A DNA stretch of 64,000 bases from Arthrobacter globiformis (lineage in GTDB: Bacteria; Actinomycetota; Actinomycetes; Actinomycetales; Micrococcaceae). Location: contig NZ_JAUSYZ010000001.1 in assembly GCF_030817195.1 (NCBI RefSeq), positions 3,100,001 through 3,164,000 on the forward strand, read 5' to 3'. The notes beneath the pieces were generated by a model that worked only from the letters and a program-made list of their open reading frames with translations, was not told the DNA's origin and searched no databases. Positions 34,263 to 42,321 of this stretch are shown one piece after another. The stretch's first letter is position 1, and each line of letters opens with the position of its first letter. Made by a program: the position numbers and the translations under genes.

Positions 34263-34475
34263 ATGATTAGCGCGCAAGTAGTTCTAATCCTCATCATCAT
34301 CGTTGGCGCCCTGATGATGGTTCCCCTCGCCATATTCGATTCCCGTCACCCACGTCAGGAAGGTGAGACTCTGGGTTCCCGCCGGATCGCGCTTATTAGC
34401 CTGGCATTCACGGGCATCATACTGGACGTAGGTCTAAGCGCAGCAATGATTTCAATGTTGAGCTCCGGGAAGTAA
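34263..34475 (+). CDS. 70-aa two-helix membrane protein
   Basis: Helices at about 4-24 (AQVVLILIIIVGALMMVPLA) and 44-65 (ISLAFTGIILDVGLSAAMIS) around a loop with HPRQEGETLGSRR. ATG at 34263. Same architecture as 33888. No family recognised. Confidence 0.58.
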   Translation: MISAQVVLILIIIVGALMMVPLAIFDSRHPRQEGETLGSRRIALISLAFTGIILDVGLSAAMISMLSSGK

Positions 34476-34520
34476 AGGCCCGTGATCCCGACGCCCAGCT
34501 GCTAGGACTCGCGCCATTTG

Positions 34521-34560
34521 GGAACCCCTACGGATGCATTTGAAAACGGTTCTCGTGATC
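34521..34560. repeat. GAACC...GGTTC dispersed repeat, long spacer
   Basis: GGAACCCCTACGG and AACGGTTCTCGTGATC, separated by about 13 bases. It lies in the 288-base gap between two rightward membrane genes, a gap with no other recognisable content. Confidence 0.5.
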
Positions 34561-34763
34561 CTTTTCAAAGAGTTGACCCATGGCTGGAATCAAAGCCATC
34601 GCGCCGAAAAGAATCTCCGACTGAGTGGAACCAATTCGCTGAATGTTGCCCGCTGCCCGCAGAAGCCGCAAGTGCCTTTGTCAAACTGGTGACCTTACCA
34701 AGGTAGACAAGGGGCAGGCGCCTGCCTGCAGACAACATTACTGAGCCGGGCCTAAAGTGTGGC

Positions 34764-35318
34764 ATGGCCGCACGTAAATCTAGGATCAAGCGTTTGGCAG
34801 CGTATGGCCTCGGCTATGTCATTGCCGCAGCTTTGGCTTCGATCTTCCTGATGGTGCTCAATGGGCGCCAGCCCGACTCAATTCCCCTATTCTTTGTCAC
34901 CTTGATGGCTGTGTGGATGGTTGCGATAGCGGTGACCTTCACGGTCAATCGGCTCAGGTTCAAACTATGGCGGCGGCGGGGCTGGACGGAAGTCTGGGTT
35001 CGTTCGCCTGAGCCGTTACCCGGCGGTCTGGCCAACAGCTGGGTGCGGGGATTGATTTCAGTTCGCGCACCGCTTGTGGACTTCGTGACAGATGAGTCCC
35101 GGGAGGGCATTTGGGTCAAGCCTGCGACCTTCCTCGTCAACGGCCGCATGTCTCCAGACCGTAGGCAGCTGGAGGTGCGGGACTATGTGGCAGTCAACTT
35201 CGGTCCAGGCCTCCGAGTGGTCTCACTCCAAACGACGTACGGACCCATTGACGTGGCCGGATACCCAGAAGCCTTAAACCAGTTCGAGGCTGAGCTGTTC
35301 GGGTCCGCAAACCGCTAG
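34764..35318 (+). CDS. Membrane protein with cytoplasmic domain, hypothetical
   Basis: A 184-aa protein. Two transmembrane helices (about 14-31 GYVIAAALASIFLMVL and 42-60 FFVTLMAVWMVAIAVTF) are followed by a basic FKLWRRRGW and a ~115-residue soluble domain (VDFVTDESREGIWVKPATFL). TAAAGT is 5 bases before the ATG with no Shine-Dalgarno. Function unknown. Confidence 0.62.
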   Translation: MAARKSRIKRLAAYGLGYVIAAALASIFLMVLNGRQPDSIPLFFVTLMAVWMVAIAVTFTVNRLRFKLWRRRGWTEVWVRSPEPLPGGLANSWVRGLISVRAPLVDFVTDESREGIWVKPATFLVNGRMSPDRRQLEVRDYVAVNFGPGLRVVSLQTTYGPIDVAGYPEALNQFEAELFGSANR

Positions 35319-35333
35319 TCGGACCCCGATACC

Positions 35334-35352
35334 AGAACCCTTCACGGCACAA
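35334..35352. repeat. Half copy of the GAACC dispersed repeat
   Basis: AGAACCCTTCACGGC starts 16 bases after the stop at 35318. The right arm is not recognisable. Confidence 0.35.
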
Positions 35353-35501
35353 GCCGCTAGGTCTAGTCCATTTTCCTCGGGCAACGTTTGACGGGACCTT
35401 TTCGTAACCCTGGCTCCGATCGGTTGCCGCTGCATACCAAACTGGCTCCGACATGATTAGCTGCACCTGACGGTAATCAACGGCGGTAGCAAGGAAACGG
35501 C

Positions 35502-36023
35502 ATGGCAGGAAGACGCGAGTACCGATCCGGACGGCGGTCGGCCCCGCCGCAACTCCGGATCGGGCAGATACTGTTGGCGTTCGTGGAGGCGGCATTCCGG
35601 CTGCTTTCAGGCGATTGGGACTCATCCTCATTCAGCCCAACGTACTCGCCGGGCCAACCACATCCGGCTTCCCGGAGGAAAGTGCCCGTCAGCTGGCGAA
35701 AATCCGTGAAACTCGCGGTCTCAGAACCCTTGGTATCGGAATCCAACGAATGGTCGGAACATCGCGTTGGGCTCATAGCCAGCGGACAAAAAGCCGGCAG
35801 TTATATCGCTGTTCAACCCGCGGAACATGACGGATGGGATCTTCAGATCTCCCGGGGGCGCAACAGTCAAGGCATCAGCGACGCCTACCAACGCATCGAT
35901 GATGCACGGCTGCAGACTCTATTAGTGGAGTGGAATGTTCGCTGGCTCCCCGTGGGGATCTACGCAGATGCCGTCACGCAGCGATTCTTCCGCAAGGCAA
36001 TGATTGCCGAGGAAGACCTGTAG
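35502..36023 (+). CDS. Hypothetical protein
   Basis: A 173-aa protein. A basic N-terminus (MAGRREYRSGRRSAPPQLR) and a short hydrophobic stretch precede a soluble C-terminal domain (SYIAVQPAEHDGWDLQISRG and ARLQTLLVEWNVRWLPVGIY). The C-terminal part looks like the small single-domain proteins found in immunity-gene clusters, but no family is assigned. AAGGAAA precedes the ATG. Converges on the M16-type gene. Confidence 0.6.
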   Translation: MAGRREYRSGRRSAPPQLRIGQILLAFVEAAFRLLSGDWDSSSFSPTYSPGQPHPASRRKVPVSWRKSVKLAVSEPLVSESNEWSEHRVGLIASGQKAGSYIAVQPAEHDGWDLQISRGRNSQGISDAYQRIDDARLQTLLVEWNVRWLPVGIYADAVTQRFFRKAMIAEEDL

Positions 36024-36098
36024 CAACATCCGCGAGCACCAACCGGCAAACGCCATCACCCGTTTCGCCCGGGAACCACAGGCGGATTCTCCGCTTGT

Positions 36099-36122
36099 GG
36101 AACCCTTTACGGGCCGGTTTTC
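36099..36122. repeat. GAACC...GGTTTTC dispersed repeat
   Basis: GGAACCCTTTACGGGCCGG followed by TTTTC; the clearest inverted member (GAAcC / GgTTTTC). It lies between two convergent genes, where a bidirectional terminator would be expected. Confidence 0.6.
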
Positions 36123-36153
36123 GACTCAACCGACAAGGCCGGCTTTCTGGCCT

Positions 36154-37644
36154 CTATTCTTCGGGAAAGGACCGGATGATCTCGGGCGGGAATGCTTCGA
36201 GTAATTGCCTCCTAAGCTTTTTGCCGGCTTTCCACTCATCCATGTTGAGGTCGCAGCTTCTGCCTCGTTGGTCCATCAGTGAGATGCAGCCGCAGCTGCG
36301 GTCACCGACGACGGCGACGTCGGCCAAGGAGATTGACCTCGTTTTGCCGGAAGTCTGAGTCATCAGGTGTGTTGGGGTAAGTGTCAACGTCGTGCTGGTG
36401 GACTTATGTCGCCACGTTGGATGCTCAGCGTCACCTTCTGCTGCAGACTGATGATTTTTCGGGTCTTTGCTCCGCTGCCAGATTTCATAGCGATCTATCG
36501 CCAGCCCTAGGCTTTCGGCCTCTTTTTTGGAAAGCTTCATCGACTTATCGAATGCGACGATCAGCGAACCGATACTGGTTCTTAGGATCTTTGTGAGTTC
36601 GACGGAACTGATGGCTGTCGCCCGGTCGAGGAGTTCCTGCCGGTCCCGACTGCGCCGTCCGAGCAGGGCGTCGATTGCCAGTTGGTCCAGGTAGTCCGGG
36701 GGAACGTAATCGTCCCATCCCAATTCGGCAGTCACAGCGTGCCGTGCGGACTGGACGGCAGCCTCGCTGAACCCTGCATCTACAATGCCGCGCAGGGTGT
36801 CGACGCCTTCCCTGAGAGCCGGGATGCTGTTCTGCCGGACCGGATCAAGAATCAGATCGAGTTGGCTCTGGTCGGTATCGATCGCGGTTGTGAAGTTCTC
36901 TACTGAATAGATGATTCCGGCTGCATGGCGAAGCCGGGTCAGGAGTTCGTATCGCAGTGATTCACAAAGGAGATCGGCATCGTGTGATGGCACCAGAAGA
37001 GACAGCGCGACGCCCTGCTTCCGTGACCTGATCAGTGTCGGAGCCGTGATGAGCGGTGGATCCTGATGATGAATGACGGGCTTCCCCGATGGCAGACGGA
37101 TGTCCAACGTGGAGGGCAAGGGGCCCGTGAAGGTGAGGGCCGCATTGGCGGCGGTTAACCAGCGGCAGGCCCATTCGGTGGTTTCAGCTTTGGTAAGGCC
37201 GGCGGTGGCCGGTGCCCCGAATTGCGCGGTGCCCACGCCGCCCGGCCCGTACCGGTAGGTCAGCAAGCCGCTGGAGACAGAACTGAACTTGTGCGGATCT
37301 TCTGCCTCGAGGACGGACTTTTCAAGTGCGATAACTTCATCTGTTACGCCTTCGAAAGTTGATACCGCGGCCGCGATCGCATTGAGGAAACCGGCGACAT
37401 CCTCTGGCCTGCCCAGCGCGTAGAACTGGAGCGATTCGGTGGTCACGGTACCGCCGTGCACCACCGTTGCGGGCTGCGCCATGCGCAAAAGCGCGTGCTC
37501 AACAAGATGAGTGATTCCGGCAAGCGTTGGTGGTTCATCGCGCATTCCGACGCCGAATATCAAGGTGCCAGTGCAGAGACCTTCCCGGTCCAGCCAGAAT
37601 GAGGTAATCCCATTGTGGGAGCTCGTGTTTACCGCCTGCATCAT
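36154..37644 (-). CDS. M16-type (insulinase family) peptidase with PH-like C-terminus
   Basis: A 496-aa protein. The inverted zinc motif HLVEH is at residues 46-50 (HxxEH) and ALEKSVLEAE supplies the third ligand Glu (about 115), closer than the usual ~76-residue spacing. A second M16-like half follows (about 200-380). The last ~85 residues (TLTLTPTHLMTQTSG, ADVAVVG, DEWKAGKKLRRQLLEAFP) look like a bacterial PH-like domain. No signal peptide, so cytoplasmic. It stands alone in the small-gene block; substrate unknown. M16 assignment is firm on motif; the PH-like tail is inference. Confidence 0.75.
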   Translation of the reverse strand: MMQAVNTSSHNGITSFWLDREGLCTGTLIFGVGMRDEPPTLAGITHLVEHALLRMAQPATVVHGGTVTTESLQFYALGRPEDVAGFLNAIAAAVSTFEGVTDEVIALEKSVLEAEDPHKFSSVSSGLLTYRYGPGGVGTAQFGAPATAGLTKAETTEWACRWLTAANAALTFTGPLPSTLDIRLPSGKPVIHHQDPPLITAPTLIRSRKQGVALSLLVPSHDADLLCESLRYELLTRLRHAAGIIYSVENFTTAIDTDQSQLDLILDPVRQNSIPALREGVDTLRGIVDAGFSEAAVQSARHAVTAELGWDDYVPPDYLDQLAIDALLGRRSRDRQELLDRATAISSVELTKILRTSIGSLIVAFDKSMKLSKKEAESLGLAIDRYEIWQRSKDPKNHQSAAEGDAEHPTWRHKSTSTTLTLTPTHLMTQTSGKTRSISLADVAVVGDRSCGCISLMDQRGRSCDLNMDEWKAGKKLRRQLLEAFPPEIIRSFPEE

Positions 37645-37735
37645 GGGTGACAGTCTTGCAGATCGAATCGATCAATCATTTGCCAGGTGCAACGGCGAAT
37701 AGCTGCCGCCGGGAAGCGGTTCACCATCCACGTGA

Positions 37736-37766
37736 GGAACCCTTACGGGGACGGGTTTTCAACGCG
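37736..37766. repeat. GAACC...GGTTTTC dispersed repeat
   Basis: GGAACCCTTACGGGGACGGG followed by TTTTCAACGCG, 36 bases before the intact 88-aa gene. Aligns with 36099 and 32531. Confidence 0.6.
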
Positions 37767-37801
37767 AAATCCCCTCGTTTCCGCGTGTAGTCTTTCCCTT
37801 C

Positions 37802-38068
37802 ATGGGAAGTCATTCAGGAGCCCCGGCTGAGGGAGAACAAAGAGTACCGGTCGAGCAAGTACTTAACGGACTCGAAGTGCATGCCCTCGAGCCAGGCGAG
37901 ACTGCGCTGGAGGCCTTCATCCTCCTCAAAGTTCTGGACCGAGACGGCGACGTTGCATGGTCATACCGAACCACTAATCGACTCAGTCGTGAGGAATTGC
38001 TTGGGGCGCTAACCGTGCAGGTGGACGTGCTGCGCAAGTCGCTGCGCGATGAATGGAACGACGACTAA
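37802..38068 (+). CDS. 88-aa small acidic protein, intact copy
   Basis: MGSHSGAPAEGEQRVPVEQV opens a protein with GLEVHALEPGETALEAFILL and a C-terminal helix (SREELLGALTVQVDVLRKSL). The pattern (a 'GM/GL..H.L..GE...EA..LLK..D.DG' core) recalls small conserved actinobacterial proteins without known function. TAGTCT lies 8 bases before the ATG and no Shine-Dalgarno is seen. A paralog at 32668 has lost its frame. The flanks are also partly similar (CCCTAAGCCGAACCT downstream). Confidence 0.72.
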   Translation: MGSHSGAPAEGEQRVPVEQVLNGLEVHALEPGETALEAFILLKVLDRDGDVAWSYRTTNRLSREELLGALTVQVDVLRKSLRDEWNDD

Positions 38069-38161
38069 GGTCAAGTGGCGGCTCGGCTTCAAGGGTGGTC
38101 CGGTGGCTGCCCTAAGCCGAACCTGAAGCGGGCTCGGTGCAGGGGCGAGTCTGGGCAGGCG

Positions 38162-38554
38162 TCAAGCTTTCTTCGAGCGATGCCTTATCGAGAGTGACGC
38201 CATGAGGAAAATGAAAACTAGTCCGAATCCAAGGACCTCTGCGACGGCCCCGTTCAGTGCCTGTACGAACAAATACACGGCCATAGCAGCAATAGTGATT
38301 GCACCAATGATGTGCGATGCGACGCGGTACTTCTCATCTCGAGGCTCCTTATGCCGCGCAAAAGCGACCAGCCAGATGAGTTGAGCCACGAACATAGCAA
38401 TACACGTGATGCTGACAGGCGAGATATTTCCTGTTCCCGGTGTCCTGTCATTGCTTAGCTGGATTACCAAGCCAATCAGGCTCCCGGCGGTAAGGGAAAG
38501 GGCGGCTAAAAGTCTGGAATCCACTCCACGGCCGACGGATGCTGTTGGCGTCAT
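38162..38554 (-). CDS. Four-helix membrane protein, hypothetical
   Basis: A 130-aa protein from the ATG at 38554. Hydrophobic segments at about 15-32, 46-64, 80-97 and 100-118 are separated by short charged loops (ARHKEPRDEKYR). Family not recognised. The 364 bases upstream to 38918 show no gene. Confidence 0.62.
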   Translation of the reverse strand: MTPTASVGRGVDSRLLAALSLTAGSLIGLVIQLSNDRTPGTGNISPVSITCIAMFVAQLIWLVAFARHKEPRDEKYRVASHIIGAITIAAMAVYLFVQALNGAVAEVLGFGLVFIFLMASLSIRHRSKKA

Positions 38555-38918
38555 GGTTTGAATATGGCAGCGACCCGGATCGATAGCAACGGCTAAGAGT
38601 GTTGAAATCGTCCCGCAAGAGGGCTGTCCGCACAACGTCCCGTAAGCCAGTACCCACACCTACCCTTTCGCCCCTTCCACGAACGCTGTGCGGAACGGAT
38701 CGCCGGGTTGAGCCAGTCAATCCAAAACCGGTTTGCCTCCCTGCTGATAGGTGAGAGGCAGACGTGAGCCATTTATGGCTTCGACAGCATTGTCGATTCG
38801 GTGTTTTTCATTCTCCGTTAGGGCGCGCCAGAAGGCGGAAAAGAAGGCCGGTTCCTGACATTTGGATAAACTAACGCTCCCGAGGCAGACGCCGGTTCAT
38901 CCCGCCGTCGGGCGCGCC
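38555..38918. other. Intergenic stretch, no gene recognised
   Basis: Separates the small-gene block from the MFS transporter. A GCCGGTTCCTGACA near 38848 also occurs near 30711. No coding support. Confidence 0.45.
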
Positions 38919-40136
38919 CTAACGAACCTCAGCGCGCGCCCGAACAAGCCCAAGGCAGGCCACCGCCGCCGCGACGGACACCACGGTAACCACGCCGAAC
39001 GGAATTGCGTTGTCCGCACCGCCGATGCCCACCAGCGGTGCGGCGACGCCGCCGAAGGCGAACCTGGCGAGGCCCAGCAGCGACGACGCGGTGCCGGCAA
39101 TGTCCGGATAACCTTTCAGCGCCAGGGAGGTTGCGGGCGGGCTGACCGCCGCCACGCCGCCAACCATCGTGAAGAGGGACAGGATCACGGCAATCAGGGG
39201 CAGGTGCAGGAGCGCGGTCACGAGCAGTCCGAGGGAACCGGCCGTAGCCATCGCCAGCCCGATCACCAGCGTCGCTTTCTCCGACCACCGTTCGGCCAGC
39301 CGGCCGCCAAGGAAGCCAAAGATCATGAACCCCAGGGAGTTCAGGCCGAAGGCGAACGAGTAGCCCTGCGGCGACAGCCCGTAGATGCCCTGCAGGACAA
39401 ACGTGGCGCCGCTGAGGTAGGCAAAGATCGCAGAATACGTAAAGCCCGTGATCAGCACGGCGCCGATGAACACGCGGTCCGCCAGCAGGCGCCGGAAATC
39501 CTGCAATGTGTGGGCAATCCCTCCTGCCGCCCGCCGCTCAGCCGGAAGTGTCTCCTTGAACACCACCAGGCAGGCCACAAGAATGACCACGCCGACGGCG
39601 GCAAGAAACAGGAAGATTCCACGCCAGTCCGTCACTGTGGCCAGTTGCCCGCCGATGACGGGACCAACGATCGCCGCCAGTCCGCCGAGCACAGTCAGGC
39701 GGCCGTAGTAGCGGAGGAGCTTGGCGCCGTCGTAGACGTCCCGCCCTGCAGCCTGCGCGATCACAATGCCCACAGCGCCGGCCAGGCCCTGGACGAACCG
39801 AGCAGCGATCAGCGTCTCCACGGTGGGGCTGACGGCACAGAGAACGGACGTAACCGTGTAGGCGGCGACGCCGATCAGCAGGGGGAGCCGGCGGCCGAAG
39901 CGGTCCGACAGCGGACCCGCAATCACCTGGCCGATGGCCAGACCGAGCAGGCATGCCGTTATGGTCAGCTGCGCTGTCGACGTGGAGCTTCCAAGCTCCA
40001 CCGTCAGCGCCGGCAGGACGGGCAGGTACAGGTCCATGGAAATCGGACCGAAGATGGTCAGCAGGCCAAGGACAATTGCCAATGGCCGTCCGACCGCCTG
40101 TTCGCGCGTGGTCACCGGAGCGTCGGTCACAGTCAC
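38919..40136 (-). CDS. MFS multidrug transporter, Bcr/CflA family
   Basis: A 405-aa, 12-helix transporter. Near the N-terminus ISMDLYLPVLPAL is the Bcr/CflA hallmark (MDxYLP). GPLSDRFGRRLPLL is the MFS loop 2-3 motif and RFVQGLAGAVG the helix-5 motif. It exports drugs or metabolites by proton antiport across the cytoplasmic membrane. GTG at 40136 is chosen because GGAGG lies five bases upstream; an in-frame extension reaches 40202. It follows the sugar operon on the same strand but a strong hairpin separates them. Confidence 0.93.
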   Translation of the reverse strand: MTVTDAPVTTREQAVGRPLAIVLGLLTIFGPISMDLYLPVLPALTVELGSSTSTAQLTITACLLGLAIGQVIAGPLSDRFGRRLPLLIGVAAYTVTSVLCAVSPTVETLIAARFVQGLAGAVGIVIAQAAGRDVYDGAKLLRYYGRLTVLGGLAAIVGPVIGGQLATVTDWRGIFLFLAAVGVVILVACLVVFKETLPAERRAAGGIAHTLQDFRRLLADRVFIGAVLITGFTYSAIFAYLSGATFVLQGIYGLSPQGYSFAFGLNSLGFMIFGFLGGRLAERWSEKATLVIGLAMATAGSLGLLVTALLHLPLIAVILSLFTMVGGVAAVSPPATSLALKGYPDIAGTASSLLGLARFAFGGVAAPLVGIGGADNAIPFGVVTVVSVAAAVACLGLVRARAEVR

Positions 40137-40224
40137 GCTGCCTCCGTTCAAGGGGTAAAGGGCTGCCGCCAGTTCGACGGCGGTGATGGGGTGCCCTTCC
40201 AACTAACCAGCGTTTTACAACATT

Positions 40225-40266
40225 GTGGGAGTCCTTGCTGGTACCCCCTCCACGAGGGACTCCCAC
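40225..40266 (-). terminator. Terminator hairpin at end of sugar operon
   Basis: GTGGGAGTCC and GGACTCCCAC form a perfect 10-bp stem, starting 9 bases beyond the stop of the last operon gene in the leftward direction. A moderately T-rich segment follows on that strand. Confidence 0.65.
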
Positions 40267-40274
40267 CACACCGC

Positions 40275-41513
40275 CTACCCCAGCACCGTGGAAACAGCCT
40301 GCCCTGAATAGCCAGCCCGCTCCAGGGCCTCGAGCGGCGATGCCCACGAGGCCAGGACATCCCTGGCGGCAGGGACCTGCTCGACGGCGAGCGCGTGCCG
40401 GTGCGCGTCGTCGAGGACGTCCCGGACGAGCACCTTCTGCCCGGTCTGCGAAGACTTCACGGCCGCCTCGACCATGGCCAGGCTCAGGACGTTCGCATGG
40501 ATTTCGCCCGCGGGAACCTCACCTGTCCGCAGGCACCGGACGAATTCAGCCAACGCCCCGGCAATCTCTTCCGGGGTCCCGCCCTCCGCAACCAAGGAAT
40601 CCGGCGAGGAAGAAGCAGAATCCGGCAGGCTGCCGTCGTCCGCCCCAGCACGGGCCCCGGCACGGGCCCCGGCCCCAGAAACGGCCCCGGCAACATGCTC
40701 CGCGACCGGCGCCGCAGTGCCGTCCCACGCCGCGGTGCCGTTGGCCCCGTTGATCCGCCAGCTGCCGTTCCACGAAGTTTCCAGCCCGTCGGCGCACCAG
40801 CTTCCGGTGTAGACGAAGCGAGTGCCTCCGTCCATCTCGAAGACGGCCGTGGCAGCGGCGTCCCCGGTGTACCAGCTCCAGCCGGGGTTGAACTCCTCGC
40901 AGTACACAGAAACCGGGTTCCGGGCGAGGACGTACCGTGCGGCGTCGAACGCGTGGATGGCCATGTCCACCAGGAGCACGTGCTCCATCTCCTCGCGGAA
41001 GCCGCCGAAATGCGGCGCCTTGAAGAAGTCGCAGGTCAGCAGCCCGATCTCCCCGAGCCGGTCAGCCTGCCGCTTGAAGGCAGCGAGCGTCCGGAAGTAC
41101 CGGCGGGACTGGCTGATCATCAGCAGCTGGCCGGTTGCCTCGGCCACCGCGGCCAGGGAGAGGGCTTCTGCGACGGTCGGCGCCGCTGGCTTCTCGCACA
41201 GCACCGGCAGCCCGAGGAAGTGCGCCTCGACGTTCACCGGATGGTGCGCGGCCGGGACCGTCACGTTCACCACCGCCTGCGCCCCGACGGCGCCTGCCAG
41301 CTCGGTCAGACTCGTCCCCACCGGTACGCCGCCTAGGCCCAGATCGGCCAGCGCGTCACGTGCTGCCTGAGGGTTGAGGTCCACGACGCCGGCCAGTTCG
41401 ACGTCGGCCGACGCACCCAGCAGCCGCAGCCAGGCCCGGCCCATCCCGCCGGCCCCCACCTGCACCACGCGGACGGGTGCCGAAGAATCAGGCACAGTAG
41501 CGAAGCGGCTCAA
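40275..41513 (-). CDS. Gfo/Idh/MocA family oxidoreductase (operon end)
   Basis: A 412-aa protein. VVQVGAGGMGRAWLRLLG is the Rossmann loop and CEKPAAPT the EKP motif. VLLVDMAIHAFDAARYVL holds the conserved D..IH of the active site. An unusual low-complexity insert (GAGARAGARAGADDG, around residue 300) interrupts the C-terminal domain. The TTG at 41513 overlaps the thuA-like stop (TTGA); a GTG at 41495 is possible. Last gene of the LacI-controlled sugar operon; probably acts on the imported sugar or its oxidised product with the ThuA protein. Confidence 0.9.
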   Translation of the reverse strand: MSRFATVPDSSAPVRVVQVGAGGMGRAWLRLLGASADVELAGVVDLNPQAARDALADLGLGGVPVGTSLTELAGAVGAQAVVNVTVPAAHHPVNVEAHFLGLPVLCEKPAAPTVAEALSLAAVAEATGQLLMISQSRRYFRTLAAFKRQADRLGEIGLLTCDFFKAPHFGGFREEMEHVLLVDMAIHAFDAARYVLARNPVSVYCEEFNPGWSWYTGDAAATAVFEMDGGTRFVYTGSWCADGLETSWNGSWRINGANGTAAWDGTAAPVAEHVAGAVSGAGARAGARAGADDGSLPDSASSSPDSLVAEGGTPEEIAGALAEFVRCLRTGEVPAGEIHANVLSLAMVEAAVKSSQTGQKVLVRDVLDDAHRHALAVEQVPAARDVLASWASPLEALERAGYSGQAVSTVLG

Positions 41514-42289
41514 TTGGCCATCGCCCCCTCGTAGCTGTGGCCGGTGTAGAACGCCTCGGTTTCGTACCGGAGCAGGACCGGGTCGGTGCGTTCGGGCCGC
41601 ACGGTGCGGGCCCATTCCACGCCGTTGGCGATGACCCTGCGCACGTCCTTGTGATGGTAGACGGGGTAGTCCTGGTCGCCGGGGGAGAAGAAGAAAATCT
41701 TGCCGTAGCCCCGCTTGAAGGTACACCCGCTGCGGAACACCTCGCCGCCGGAGAAGGTGCTCAGGAAGATCAGCTCGTCGGGGGCGGGGATGTCGAAATG
41801 CTCCCCGTACATCTCCTGCTCCGGAATGATGAACGGGTGCGGCACGCCCTGCGCGATGGGATGCGTCGGGTCCACCGTCCAGACAATCTCGCGGTCCCGT
41901 TCCGAGCGCCAGCGCAGCGTGCAGGTGGTGCCCATGAGCTTGCCGAAGATCTTCGACCAGTGCCCGGAGTGGAGCACCACAAGGCCCATGCCGGCCAGCA
42001 CGTGCCGGTGGACGCGCTCCACCACCTCGTCCGCCACCTCGCCATGGGCGGCGTGGCCCCACCAGACCAGGACGTCCGTGTTGCGCAGCCGCTCCTCGGT
42101 GAGGCCGTGCTCGGGGTCGTCGAGGGTCACGGTGGCCACCTCGGTCCGCGGGCCAAGGTTCTCCTCGATGCCCTCACGGATGGTGGTGTGCATGCCGTCC
42201 GGGTAGGTCTCGGCCACGTGCGGCTGGTGCTGTTCGTGGCGGTTTTCGCCCCATACGGTGACGCGCAGGGGAGTGTGGTTCTCAGTCAT
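41510..42289 (-). CDS. ThuA domain protein
   Basis: A 259-aa class-I glutamine-amidotransferase-like protein of the ThuA family. RVTVWGENRHE at the start, DVLVWWGHAAHGEV and GLVVLHSGHWSKIFGKLMGT in the middle, and IFFFSPGDQDYPVYH near the end are family blocks. ThuA/ThuB pairs in rhizobia convert trehalose and related disaccharides to 3-keto derivatives. Here a Gfo/Idh partner follows immediately with a 4-base overlap, so the pair may act the same way. Substrate is inference. Confidence 0.9.
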   Translation of the reverse strand: MTENHTPLRVTVWGENRHEQHQPHVAETYPDGMHTTIREGIEENLGPRTEVATVTLDDPEHGLTEERLRNTDVLVWWGHAAHGEVADEVVERVHRHVLAGMGLVVLHSGHWSKIFGKLMGTTCTLRWRSERDREIVWTVDPTHPIAQGVPHPFIIPEQEMYGEHFDIPAPDELIFLSTFSGGEVFRSGCTFKRGYGKIFFFSPGDQDYPVYHHKDVRRVIANGVEWARTVRPERTDPVLLRYETEAFYTGHSYEGAMAN

Positions 42290-42321
42290 GAAGGGTTCCT
42301 TAGGTTCGAAAGAGGAATGGG

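Noticed and set aside
18530..37766. Integron attC-site interpretation of the GAACC repeats
   Set aside because: No integron integrase is present, the arms are too short and the genes point in both directions.
34521..37766. GAACC repeats as simple ECF -35 promoter elements
   Set aside because: Several copies sit at 3' ends or between convergent genes and carry a conserved right arm, which a -35 element alone does not explain. The idea is kept only as a possibility for some copies.
20600..38600. Prophage or integrative element
   Set aside because: No integrase, portal, terminase, replication or conjugation genes and no att-like tRNA end are visible.
38862..40307. A 481-codon rightward open frame opposite the MFS gene
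   Set aside because: Its translation is Arg/His/Gln/Gly-rich low-complexity sequence, as expected from the antisense of a GC-rich gene, and the leftward frame is a clear Bcr/CflA transporter.
41514..42062. Extension of the last operon oxidoreductase to a 595-residue protein
   Set aside because: The added N-terminus is the ThuA gene read in another frame; the family starts at VRVVQVGAGGMG and a TTGA overlap gives a normal start.
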